The position numbers and the translations under genes were made by a program. Shown here piece by piece: positions 1-10,682 of a DNA stretch of 64,000 nucleotides. Where the stretch lies: positions 6,924,727-6,988,726 of the forward strand of contig NW_024737068.1 in assembly GCF_018991925.1 (NCBI RefSeq), read 5' to 3'. Below the pieces are notes generated by a model, which ran no database searches, was not told where the DNA came from, and worked only from the letters and a program-made list of their open reading frames with translations. Source of the stretch: Homarus americanus. Lineage: Eukaryota > Arthropoda > Malacostraca > Decapoda > Nephropidae. Position 1 is the stretch's first letter. Each line of letters starts with the position of its first letter.

Positions 1-145
1 CATAAAATATAAGCTGATCTGAAGGAGAGATTAGTTATATGAGGATATATTCGGTTTTGTGGATGTATTATTAATGCAAAATAAAATTGATTGCTTGATT
101 GATATAGATTTATAGTAACATATAGAGCTTACTATAACTTCATGT

Positions 146-466
146 GTGAAGTGTGGTGTGGTGGAGTGGATGAAGAGGGATACACTAAGGTGGTATGGGC
201 ATGTGCAGAGGTTGCATGTAGATAGGCCGACCAAAAAAGTTTACGATAGCAAGAGAGAGGAGAATGTTGGGAGGGGTAGACCAATTGCCACCTGGGAGAA
301 AAGAGTTAGAGAGTTTATTGAAGAGAGAGCGGGAAGGGGAGGAAGAGTGTTTGAGAGAGCAAGTGAGGTGAGCAAGGATAAAATGGCCTGGAGACACCTG
401 CCATGGCCACCCCATGTTGGGGAGTTCCCGGGAGGGAACAAGGCGTCGGCAATATTGATTGATTGA
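146..466 (+). pseudogene. LINE reverse transcriptase C-terminal fragment (5'-truncated)
   Basis: The frame encodes a short peptide with RWYGHVQRLHVDRPTKKVY followed by GRGRPIATWEKRV. This is the arrangement found at the extreme C-terminus of many non-LTR retrotransposon ORF2 proteins: an RWxGHVxR block, basic residues, then GRGRP and a tryptophan. No endonuclease or palm motif is present, so only the last part of ORF2 survives, and the methionine used as start is arbitrary. The frame ends next to a TTGA microsatellite, as expected of a LINE 3' terminus. The clade cannot be fixed from so little sequence. Seen: motifs and tail. Inferred: a 5'-truncated dead insertion. The opposite strand is also open but matches nothing. 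Confidence 0.6.
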
Positions 467-475
467 TTGATTGAT
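453..475 (+). repeat. (TTGA)n microsatellite, probable LINE 3' tail
   Basis: About five TTGA units follow directly on the RT C-terminal frame. Short tandem tails of this kind mark the 3' end of several LINE clades. Confidence 0.6.
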
Positions 476-794
476 CAAAACAGAGGTGCCAGAGCGGCAC
501 TCCAGTGAACTCCGGCAGCACTGGACCCCTGGACATAGCCATTGTATAAACAAGGAGGAAAAAAGAGAGATAGAAGGCAAGAACTAATAAATAAAGTTAA
601 AAAGGAGGAAAGACACAAACATGCTTTATGAATATCCCCTGATAATACAAGGAACCACAAAGCCCTGGGAGAAATTCGAAAAAGGCTCTTCCCATCCCGG
701 CAAGAGGATAATTTCCCCTGAAACAAGTTTTGTAATGTTGTTATTTGCTCAGGCAAGTGGTACCCTGAAGCTGTAGTCCATGGGAGACCAACTT

Positions 795-1670
795 TTCCTC
801 CTCCTCCTTGCCTCTATTACCTAATTTTCCTCCTCCTCATTCTCAAAACACACTCTCTCTCTTTCTCTTTGTTCCCTTCTCTTTCTCCTTCATTCCACCC
901 CTCCCCTCCCTGCCCCATCCCTTCCCATCAACCTTCTCTGTTCCTCCTTTATTTCCTCCCTCCCCCTTTCCTCCTCCTCCCCAACCATTCCCTCCCTCTC
1001 TCCTTCCTATTTCCTCCTTCATTATTTCATCCCTCTCCTTCTCCCTCATTATTCCCTCCCTCTCCTCTCTTATTATTCCCTCACTCCCTCCCTCTCCTCC
1101 TCCCTCCTCTCCTTCTCCTCTACTTCTCCTCCTCTCCCATTATTCTCTCCTCATTATTCCCCCACTCCCTCCCCTTCTCCTCCTCCTCATTATTTCCTCC
1201 TTCCCCTTCCTTCCATTCCCCAATTACACCCCCGCTCTAAGTCTCACACACAATATTTCCTGATGACCAACGACTTCCGGGAAGCTGTTAAGTGAGACGC
1301 ATCTTCTCCTCTTCCCTCCCTTTCTCCCTTCCTCCATCTCCTCTCTTCGTCTCTTCTCCCCCTGTTTTCTCTTCTCCCTTCAACTTCCCTCCTCATCTCT
1401 TCATCCTCTCCCTTCTTCCCTTTCTACTCCTCCCCTCCTCTTCTCCTTTCCTCTCCCCCTCCTTTTCTCTCCTTATCTGCTCCTCCCCTTGTCCTCCTTA
1501 CCCTACCTCTTCTTCCCTCTCGCCTTCTCTTCACTTCTTCCCCTCCCCCTCTCTCTCTCTTGCTTTTGGCACTTCCTCATCCTAATGCCTTTCTCTTCTC
1601 TTTCAGCTTCCCCCCCCTTCCCTCCTCTTCTCTCCCTCCTCTTTCATTCCGTCTCTTTTATCTTTGTTGG
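795..1670 (+). repeat. Polypyrimidine (C+T) tract
   Basis: About 0.9 kb is almost entirely C and T, broken by a mixed stretch near 1210-1310. The resulting Pro/Ser/Leu or Arg/Glu/Gly open frames on both strands are compositional. No promoter or exon signature is visible. Confidence 0.85.
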
Positions 1671-1788
1671 GTCTTTAAATCGTTCTTAGAATCAAGTAAG
1701 CACACACGTACGCACATACATAACATACACACACACGCACAGAACACATTCACGTGTGCGCACATAACACACACCACACAAGCAAATA

Positions 1789-1790
<2 letters not shown>

Positions 1791-1823
<33 letters not shown>
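1791..1823 (+). repeat. (CT)n microsatellite
   Basis: About 16 uninterrupted CT units, preceded by an interrupted CA/AC-rich stretch at 1700-1790. Confidence 0.95.
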
Positions 1824-1826
<3 letters not shown>

Positions 1827-1839
1827 GTGTGTGGGTACT

Positions 1840-2900
1840 GAGTCATAGGCAGGCATGACGTAAGATCCGTGTAGGTGGCCGTCAGGAAACTTCCCCACGC
1901 ACCAGACGCTGCTCCCATAACCCAGCTTAATACGACACTTTGTCAGGATAAGCTACGATAATCCATAATCTATTTAGTGGACGAAGGCTGTGCGGGTATA
2001 TCTCAAGGCTGTATATATTCTTCGACGGAGCGAGCGGACGAGTGGGTTTTGGATTTGGAGTCCGGGTGGCTCGGCTTGGTGCTTTGTAATCGTGCATAAC
2101 ATCCTGATCTGCTCTGTGGCTCTCCAGTTGTCTCTCGGAGGTCAACTCCGTTTCGAGGCTGGATCACTTATTTGGGTATCTTGTTCCGTATATCCATACT
2201 GTGCATTTGTTTTTGTTTTTTCCTCCTCAGGGTGGTGGGAGGACTTATTTTGATGGGGGTTGAACTTGTAGCGGAGTTATTTCATATTGTAAACTAACGT
2301 TACCTCGTGTTAGTCGTCTTCTACGTCTCCATCTTGTTCCTCGTGTCCTCCTGCTGTGCATGGTCAATGACGTCATCATCTTTTTCTGACAGTGTTCATA
2401 ACTCAAAGTTTTTCAGTTCTCTCAGTTTTGTTGTTCATCTCTCAACTTCTACAGTCTACACTATAGTCGACTGCCTGGCGGTAAATTAAAAGATGAGGTC
2501 GCATTCTGTCGTCAATGGACCTGACAACCAAACCAGAATATATTATGAAGAAAGTTGCAAAATTCTTCACTAAGCTCGTTAGTGTCACATCAGACGCTCC
2601 ATCTGATGTGACACTTAGATTGAGGTCAGGATTTCAGTTTTGTAAAATAGGTTGCTCCTCAAGCCACATGTTTACATTGACTAACTCATCGAGAGCCTCT
2701 TGCATCAAAGACACTTACTTCCAAAACTTCCCCTGTATATTTTCAACGGCATTGTTAACATTGTAAACTAAATACAAGGTCGAGCACTTAGAAATTCTCA
2801 GTTTCTGTCTATTCAAAGAATTTTGTTATGATATAGATTCTGAGAAATAAACATTACTCTCCCCACCCTAGTGTGCGCTGCTTTCTCCGGGGAATGTGTT
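1840..2900. other. Unique-looking sequence, no gene recognised
   Basis: Mixed composition. Several frames of 60-90 codons are open but none shows a recognisable domain. A frame at 2515-2766 precedes the hAT-like remnant and could be its decayed upstream part, but I cannot identify it. A perfect short hairpin lies at 2581-2615 and is listed separately. Confidence 0.6.
2581..2615. repeat. Perfect 14-bp inverted repeat with 7-base loop
   Basis: AGTGTCACATCAGA is followed by seven bases and its exact reverse complement. The stem is perfect and ends sharply. It lies just upstream of the hAT-like remnant. Confidence 0.9.
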
Positions 2901-2904
2901 TAGT

Positions 2905-3509
2905 TGTTTCTTTAGCGTGCAGCAGCAACTTGATCTTCTCACTATCTTCAGCACAGGAAGCTTCCAACAAAAACTTGCTTATTTAGTTGATATGTTTGGT
3001 CAACTGAACAAACTCAGCTTGAAGCTACGGTGTGAAGAATCAAATGTTATCACTCAAACAGATACAATTCTTGCTTTCATCGCCGAACTTCAAGTTAGAG
3101 GAAGAAAGTAGCAACAAAGAACTTTGCAACGTTTGAAACACTCCCCACTGTTTTTGCAAAGGATGGCATCAATGGATCAAAAGGAACTGCTATCGAAGAG
3201 TACTTGTCAAAATTGGAAAAGGAGTTCATAATACTCTCCAGATATTTGTAAAGATATCTGACTGGTGCGCAGTCCGTTCCTGTGTTTTGTGTGAGTGATG
3301 TTCTTGATGATTCTCGAGAACAGTTTGTCGAACTTATTCACAACTCCACTGCAAAAGATGTGTTCCCTCTTGAACAGTTCTGTTCGATGGTTGAAAGTTA
3401 CCCGACAGTCACCAAACTAGTTCTTCACGCCCTTCTTCTATTTTTATCAACATACTTAAAATTGGATTTCCATTATTTGCAACCGACGGATGAAATGAGT
3501 TGCAAGTGA
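2905..3509 (+). pseudogene. Decayed hAT-superfamily transposase (ZBED5/SCAND3-like) fragment
   Basis: The first block, ending near 3111, contains QQKLAYLVDMFGQLNKLSLK and then SNVITQTDTILAFIAELQ. This is the pattern of ZBED5/FAM200-like hAT transposases (KLAYLADIFxHLNxLNLxLQG, then NxLTxxDKxxAFxxKL). After a frame change near 3110-3280, VLDDSREQFVELIHNST and FCSMVESYPTVTKLVLHALL resemble the start of the hAT C-terminal dimerisation region, followed by a degraded STYL. The usual CESGFS segment is lost. The pieces sit in different frames with intervening stops, so it is a dead copy. No terminal inverted repeats or target duplication were found around it. The assignment rests on motif recall, not alignment. 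Confidence 0.55.
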
Positions 3510-3675
3510 AAGACGAACAGCGATGTACACTGGCCGTCACTCAGCCATGTACTCAAGCCCTGGTTGCAGGAAAGCAGACACAGAGATCGCATTAAAGTCG
3601 GGATCACATGTACCATTTTATTTTTGTCATGTGTATTAGAATAATAAATCATTATAGAAATATGTGTGTTGTTTA

Positions 3676-4320
3676 TATATTCTCCAACTCTTCCTTTAGC
3701 TCCTCCTTCCTCCCCTTCCCCCCTTACTTCCCCTCCTGCTCCTCCCCCTTCTTTTCTTCCCTTTTATCTTCTGTTCCTTCCCCTCCCTTTCTTCCCTTAT
3801 TCCTCCTCCTGCTTGTCCCCACCCTTCCTCCTTTCCTCCTTTTCTCTTCCTACTCCTCCTGTTCCTCCCCCTTCTTCCCTTCTGCCTTCTCTCCGTCCCA
3901 GTCTTTCTCTCCCTTCCTCCCTCCCTCTTCCTCCTCCTGCTCCTCTAACCCTCACCTTCCTCTCTTACTCCTCTATTCCTTCCTCCTCCTTTTCCAACCC
4001 TTTCTCATCTCCCCACCTTCGTTCTTACCTTCTTCTCTTACCTTCCGCCATACTCCCTTGTTCCCCCCTCACCTCGCCCCTCTTTTCTCCTACTCTTCTT
4101 GTCCCTCCCTTACTCCACCTACCGCTTCCCCATCTCTCTCTCTCTCTCTCCCCTTCATGTTCTTTCTCTTTCTCCCTTCCTCCTACTCCTCTTATTCTTC
4201 CCTCTCTCTCTCTCTTCCTCCAACTCCTTCTCTTATTCTTACCCCTTCCTCGTTTATCCTCATCCTGTTCTCTCTCCTCCCCCGTTCCTTTCTTCCCTCC
4301 CCTCTCCCCCCCCCTCACCC
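3676..4320 (+). repeat. Polypyrimidine (C+T) tract
   Basis: Almost purely C+T with TCCTCC/CTTCC runs. Long open frames here (up to 265 codons) are Ser/Pro/Leu-only by composition. Confidence 0.85.
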
Positions 4321-4408
4321 TTCAGTCTGGTCGAGCAATCACAGAGTTCCACGAAGACCAACAGCTCTTAATCTGACCATCTCTGCTGCCACAAGATTAC
4401 CCTAGTGT

Positions 4409-4409
<1 letters not shown>

Positions 4410-4499
<90 letters not shown>

Positions 4500-4758
4500 C
4501 CACCATCTTTCCTCTCTCCATCCTCCCCTACCCTCTCCTTCCTTGCCTCTCTCCCCTCATCCACACTCCTTCCTTCCCCCTCTCCACCTATCCACCCTCC
4601 TTTCTTCCCCCCTCCTCCTCATCCACCTCCCCTTCCCTCCCCTCCTCCCTCCCTATCCACCCTCCTTCCCTCCCCTTCTCTCCCTCATCTCTCCTCCTTT
4701 CTCCCTCATCCCTCCTCTCTCCCTCATCTGCCCTCCGTCTCTCCCCTCCCTCCCAGTT
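4410..4758 (+). repeat. (CT)n microsatellite plus polypyrimidine tract
   Basis: An uninterrupted CT dinucleotide run covers 4410-4495 (about 43 units). It grades into irregular CCT/CTCC-rich pyrimidine sequence up to 4758. Confidence 0.95.
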
Positions 4759-4807
4759 TAACACAACAGGTATCTTTAATTCCATTATCGAAGTCTGTCA
4801 TTGAGCC

Positions 4808-5176
4808 ATTTTCGTTATCCGCTAAATTGTTTCGTTATCTGCTAAATGTTTTCGTTATCCGCTAAAATGTTTCGTTATCTGCTATTTTTTTCGTCATCCG
4901 CCGATTTTTTTCGTTATCTGCTACGTTGTTTTGCTTTCCAGTAAATTATTTCGTTATCTGCTAAATGTTTTCGTTATCTCCTAAACTGTTTCGATATCTA
5001 AATTGTTTCGTTATCCGCTAAAGTTTCATCCGCTAAATTGTTTCGTTATCCGCTAAATTGTTTCGTTATCCGCTAAATTGTTTCGTTATCCGCTAAATTG
5101 TTTCGTTATCCGCTAATTTGTTTCGTTATCCGCTAAATTGTTTCGATATCCGCAAAACTGTTTCGTTTTCCACTAA
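4808..5176 (+). repeat. 20-bp minisatellite (core TTTCGTTATCCGCTAAA)
   Basis: About 18 units. Early units are diverged (TTATCTGCT, CATCCGCC variants). Units at about 5030-5150 are nearly identical, which suggests recent local homogenisation. Confidence 0.9.
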
Positions 5177-5406
5177 ACAGACAGACAGATAGGCAGATAG
5201 ACACACAAGCTAACAGATAGACCTTTGGACAGGTAGACAGACATACTGTACACACGGGTAAACAGACAGACTGATACATAGACTAGCAGACACATAAACG
5301 TACATACAAACAGACATATATATACAAAGTGACAGACACAGACACTAGGATTGACAGATGAAAGGATACCTGGGAGGACACATAGATACACAGACAGAGA
5401 TTAACA

Positions 5407-5447
<41 letters not shown>

Positions 5448-5735
5448 GGGACAATACTTTAGTCCCTTCCAGTGAAAATAGAGAAGACTATAATATGGAA
5501 CGATATAGATAATAATTGTGTACAGAACGATCTATGTAACAAGAGAGAGAGAGATAGAAAGAAAAAAGAAAGATTGAGATAGAACGAGAAAGAGTGAAAA
5601 AGAGAGAGAAATCGAAAGAGGGAGGTAAGGAGAAGATGGAGAGAGAAAGGGGTAGCCTGAGAAAGAGATAGAGAGAGCGTGAGGAAGAGAGAGAACGAGT
5701 TAGAGTGAGTGAGAAAGAAAAGGAGAGAGATAATC
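5177..5735 (+). repeat. Interrupted ACAG/GATA-like repeats, (CA)n and GA-rich DNA
   Basis: Imperfect ACAGACAG/ATAGAC repeats to about 5405, a CA dinucleotide run at about 5407-5444, then purine-rich GAGA-type sequence at 5535-5735. Confidence 0.8.
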
Positions 5736-5739
5736 TAAG

Positions 5740-7380
5740 TCACCTTCTCACTCACTTGATATAATATTGATCAGTTGTTTAGATTTAGACATAACTCATT
5801 TCAACTCTCCTTGATAACTTTGAGTCGTCCTGCTAAAGGTTCGCAAAAACAAAAACTCGCGCATTAAACTTCTCTCTCTACGATGGCATAGTTTAAGGGG
5901 GAAAAATTGTCGTAGTTTATGAGCTTTTTCGACTTCAGAGTCCAGATTCTCAATGGTTGATACTGCATGATGAGTATTTGTCGTAACTAACAGGTTGACT
6001 TAAGTTAAAGCAAGAATAATGTACAAAAGATGAATTAAACATTACACTATGATTTTACCTTAACTAATATACGTTTACTTAACACCAATTAAGTGACAAA
6101 ATCATACCGAAATTGAATACCAGTTTGGAGACGAAATCACAGATAGGAGACAATTTTACACTGAGACTCTACCTTAACAGGATGCGTTCACCAGTCAAGA
6201 GACAAACTTCAGGTATAGAATATAATCTTTAGGAAAAAATATACCTAAATTTCTCACCAAACTGATTTAAGTGAATGTAATTCGTTTAGGTAAGAGTCTC
6301 AGTGTAAATTTGATGTTATTTTTCATCACTTACTTCTTGTTATATCTCATGTAAACTAACTTTTGGCTATCAGCTCCCTGGCAATGAGAATTTTTTAAAT
6401 CCTTATAAGACTGGATTCGTAATTTCAGAGATTCACGCGTTATATTTTTCTTATCTGACACAAACACTTCAGTTCGAAATTATGTGAAAATTGCACTGAT
6501 ACTCCACCTACTGCAGCTTAAGACTCTCTCTTTTTCTCATCCCAAGTTGTAGGAAAAATAAAACTTAAGAATCCTTGAATACCCGGATGTTGATGAGAAG
6601 AAAGAGCTAATGCAGGATGAAGGAGTGTCGTATTCCTGGGTGGGTCTTGACGTCACCGAAGTTTCTTAACAAGGATCCGCAACTTGTGGGAGCAATTCTT
6701 AGCAATCTACATAAAAATAAATAGTCAAGACTTATTTGAATATATGTTATCACGGGGGTAACAAAGTCAGTTTTTAAATTAAAGAGAATCGTTCTATATC
6801 TACGAAATACCCGGCACCATACTAGACTCGAGCCAACAAAGAGTGCGGGATTTAAAAGTGTTCACCATCACTGAAAACGAGGGTCTGGGATTCTCAGATA
6901 TCAGCAAGATAATTTTCCTCCTCCCAGTTGACAATAAAAATAAGCTTCTAATTTTCAGTCGAGTTTAAGTACAGAATGGTCGCTACGTATCTTTGTGTGT
7001 CGTAGTTTATGCGAGCCAGGCAGATGCGTCCTCTCTCCTTAAAGGGGAAGATGGAACTTATGAACCTTTGAGGATGCTAAACGGGCTCCATCCTGTTATA
7101 TCTCAGGTGCGTGTGTGTGTGTGGACGGGCAAAGCGGATGGTGTTGTTGCTTAGTGTTCTATCGTATATCTCAATTAAGCCAAGTCCATTATCTCCAAGT
7201 GAGAATTTCCGCCACTGTCATCTGATGCTTGACTCCTGCCCTAAGTCTTTATTTATCTTCTACTTGTTATTCCTCCTTGCATTCTCTTTCTCTCTAGTTC
7301 TTTATTCATCCTACTTTTATTGTCTGTTTTGATATTATTTTGTCGTTATTGTTGACGTTTGTGTTGTTATTTACCTCTTA
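5740..7380. other. Unique-looking AT-rich sequence, no gene recognised
   Basis: Mixed composition. The only long frame, at 7111-7332, is hydrophobic and matches nothing I recognise. No repeat array, RNA gene or element terminus was seen. Confidence 0.6.
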
Positions 7381-7384
7381 CTTC

Positions 7385-7905
7385 CGTAATGGCCACCCAC
7401 TAGAGGTAGCCATGACGAGGGAAGGAGGCCTATGGCCTATCTAGGATCTTCCCTTTGTTGTTGATAATTTTGTCAAGGGCATTTAGAAGCCCAGTACTGT
7501 TCTTGACTCCACAGCTTGAGCTGGTAAACCCTCTGTGTGGAGAATATTTCCTTATGTTCGTTCTACAGTACATAACTTGACGAGCTTGTAGTCCTGTTCC
7601 TTCGTGGTAGTGGTGCGCGACATTACGGAAAAATGGCTCGGGTTTACGTTTTCCATCCCTTTCAGGATTTTGGAAGTATCATTGAAATCTGCTCTTTTGT
7701 GCCTTGTCTGAAGGGCTGTTAGTAGTAAGGCCCCCAGTCTATTTGGCTAATCGAGATGACAACTCCGGAATCATCTTGGTCGCTCTGTGTTGCGCCTTTT
7801 CCAGGGATGCTGTCTTTCTGAAGGTATGGGTTTCCATACCCCTATGTATTAACCCAAACTGGGACACCTACAAGAAATTAGTATTGTTGGCGGAGCGTTT
7901 TCCTT
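7385..7905 (-). pseudogene. CR1/L2-like LINE 3' fragment (reverse transcriptase C-terminus)
   Basis: Read on the - strand, the region gives AQHRATKMIPELSSRLAK, followed by degraded sequence. It matches the block after the RT palm of CR1/L2-type ORF2 proteins (QRRATKMIPEL, then an LxxRRxRGDLIxxFK block). Stops and shifts disrupt it, so only pieces are readable. The same 3' end (a TAATGGCC boundary) and similar internal sequence recur at 56765, showing that the two are copies of one family. The palm motif is absent here, so this copy is truncated further at its 5' side. Confidence 0.65.
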
Positions 7906-7909
7906 TCTT

Positions 7910-9740
7910 TTTATTCTAAGGTACGTTTAATAATTTACAAATCTAGTTGTTTGTGATCGACTGTGGCAGAGAGACACTGAATATTATCATTGTTCACTTT
8001 AAATCTCAAAACTCACATTAAAATACAGAAATTTAGATCACTTGTTACCCTCTGTGGTAGATACAGTGCAGGCTTTGGCAGCAGTGAACATAAAATTACT
8101 CAAGAATCATTATGGATTCTATTACCACGAGGAAAGAAAGTGTATAGTATATTGTGTGTAATATTTGCTGACCAACATAGAAATTTTAAAACAACATGTT
8201 CTAGCTGTATAAAGAATGAATTACTTATAAAATAAAACTATCTTAATGAGCAAATTATCTTAATTTTATTTTGTAGTGATTAAAATAAAAATACACTGCG
8301 TCCCTGTACGATATTTTTCGAGCGTTTCTGTGAGTTTGGTGCTGTTGTCTTGCTCATCTGTTGTCCAGGTTTGACAACCGGGGACTATTAGTGAATAGGT
8401 TGTCCGTCAACTGTACAGTGCTTTAGAAAATGTATGAATTAATCCATCCACCTAACCAGAGTGTAAGAAAAAGTTCTACGAACTTAGCATAGAATAGGTA
8501 TTTCTGGATAAGTTTGACGAATGATATGTCATCTTTTTAAAATATAATGTTTATTTACATTAATCACCTTCACATTTTACACAAAAAAGGATGTGTACAT
8601 TATTCTTAAACTATTTTAATCTTTTTTAGCAAAACATAAATGTATAGTAATCATGAAAACATTAAAATTGAAGCTGAAAATTATGTTGATTAGATAGAAA
8701 ATAGAATTTACCAACGGTACGACATATTTTCAATATTATTGTCGTGTTTACCTTACTCCCATGATCGTTGTCACAAGGTGAGCGTCCTGGGACGTATTTT
8801 GAATATGGAGTGAATTAAGTATAGTGATCGTAACAGCATTGAGATTAAACTAATGGTGAATATATGTTGCTGAGTGATCATTAGAAGAGAAATCGTGTTT
8901 ATTTACGGCGCGGGCAGACAAGATTGACGTCTACCATTGCTCAAGGTCTCGTGTTGAATAGACAATTCACCTTGAAACTTTGGCCAAGTAAACAAGTGCT
9001 TGTAAGCTGATTAAGTGTAAGAGGCAAAATATACTGTTACTTAAAGAACTTATTGGTTTTAATTGGGTTTTGGTTATTAGTCATTAACTGTTAGTTTGCT
9101 CTCCACGTGAAATAACGATAATATTGAAGAATACTTTCTTTGCTAGACCACGTATTTTTTTACATTATTCTGTGGGAGAAAAGTTATAATTATATAGTCT
9201 TATTCTGTCATATCTGGAGTTCAAACTTTAAATGAGTAGAAACACCTATATATGACGGCAGCCCACAAGATCCTGCCAAACTCAATCAAATCTACTGAGC
9301 TAAACTAAAAACAAATATTCAAGATCATTAGGTTAGGTTCAGCTGGTTTGTTTTGCACATCGTCTTTGTTGGTTTAGGCTCACGGTCTAACTTTGTTTAC
9401 AAACACAATAGTGATAACACTTCTTTTTACATTATAAGTTTATTTTGTTTAACTGCGTTTTCTGGTATGTTAGTGTTAGAAGGTACAAAACAACGTTTGT
9501 TTGATATGAAAAAATACTATTTATGTGGATAGTTTAGCTGTGAAAATGTCCTCCAGTTTTAACAGAAACACAACATGTTTTCGAGTTAGAAAGTAAACTT
9601 GGGTCTCATAAGCCTGCAGTGTGAGTACAATATACTGATAACTCGACCTTCAATACTTAAGAAGCAACGTAAGTGACACTGCAGTTCACCGCGTTACTCT
9701 TCCCCAACTATAAAAATGGATACCCATTCTGCATCTGTGT
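7910..9740. other. Unique-looking AT-rich sequence, no gene recognised
   Basis: No long frame with recognisable domains and no tandem array. A short TTAGGTTAGG stretch occurs near 9330. Confidence 0.6.
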
Positions 9741-9744
9741 CTAC

Positions 9745-9845
9745 TGGGGGCACCCCACTCAGTGGCTGGTTGTGAAACTCGAACCAGTGACCTTGAGTCA
9801 CAAGGCGAGCGTTATACGCACTCCCGGCTTGTTTGTTTTATGATT
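9745..9845 (-). repeat. tRNA-like SINE-head candidate
   Basis: On the - strand GGTTCGAGTTTC resembles a Pol III B box, preceded by a plausible A-box region. A cloverleaf does not close well, so it is at most a degraded tRNA-derived SINE head. Not a functional tRNA. Confidence 0.3.
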
Positions 9846-10287
9846 TTTTTCTGGCAAAATTTGCTTGTCTATGTATACAGGTATTTCTGTAGGAACAACG
9901 GCTTTAATGGGGGAAGAAAACATTGGCCCTTGGAAACTTTATTTGGTAGAACTTACCTTTGACCTAGAGGCCATATCATTACTAATCTATGTTTGAATTC
10001 AGGGTGAATGGAAAAAGCTTGGCAGTGCTCAGTTGCCGGTTCCTGCAAAAATCAGACATATTTCTGAGGTTTGTTATAACTCGCCGCAGCAGAGAGAAGG
10101 GAGGTCAGACCACGTCCTACTTGCCGCGAGATAATATCACAAAATGGCGGTGTAAACATTCTGGGTGTTTGTGAAGAAAATTATTCAATACAAATTTATG
10201 ATGGAACTGGACGATTAGAACAACATTTCTTCTATAAAATAAGGCTTAAATAAAGAGCTTTTGTCAAGTATTTCCTGTTTTATAAGT

Positions 10288-10360
10288 GTTGCGGTGGCTG
10301 AGTGGGCACGACGCTCACTTCTTGTCCTTAGGATTTCTGGTTCACGACTAAGTATAGTAC
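10288..10360 (+). repeat. tRNA-like SINE-head candidate
   Basis: GTGGCTGAGTGGGC fits a Pol III A box and GGTTCACGACT is a weak B box about 35 bases further on. Spacing suits a tRNA-derived SINE promoter. No poly-A or repeated tail was recognised. Low certainty. Confidence 0.35.
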
Positions 10361-10644
10361 TGAAAAAAGTGTACTATGTGTTGCTGCCGGAACTACGAGA
10401 TCTACTTTGACACCTTTTATACCATCTACATTATGAAATATAACCTTAATATAAACATTTACGCAATACATATTCACGGTACGTTGTATAATCACCGACA
10501 GTTCGCTTTCGTAGTCGTTAAGTATAGTGACACGTGGATTATGAAACTATATTACAAAAAATAAGAAACACACTAGAGAATAACATTTTGATTTCCATTT
10601 CTAAAAGTTAATATCCCCGACATTATTTGACCTATTAGATGAGG

Positions 10645-10668
10645 ACGTGTGTGTGTGTGTGTGTGTGT
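10645..10668 (+). repeat. (GT)n microsatellite
   Basis: About 12 GT units followed by a T run. It sits directly upstream of the G-free array. Confidence 0.9.
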
Positions 10669-10682
10669 TTTTTTTTAGCGAG

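Noticed and set aside
3608..4405. 265-codon frame on the + strand
   Set aside because: It is a polypyrimidine translation; residues are almost only Ser, Pro, Leu and Phe.
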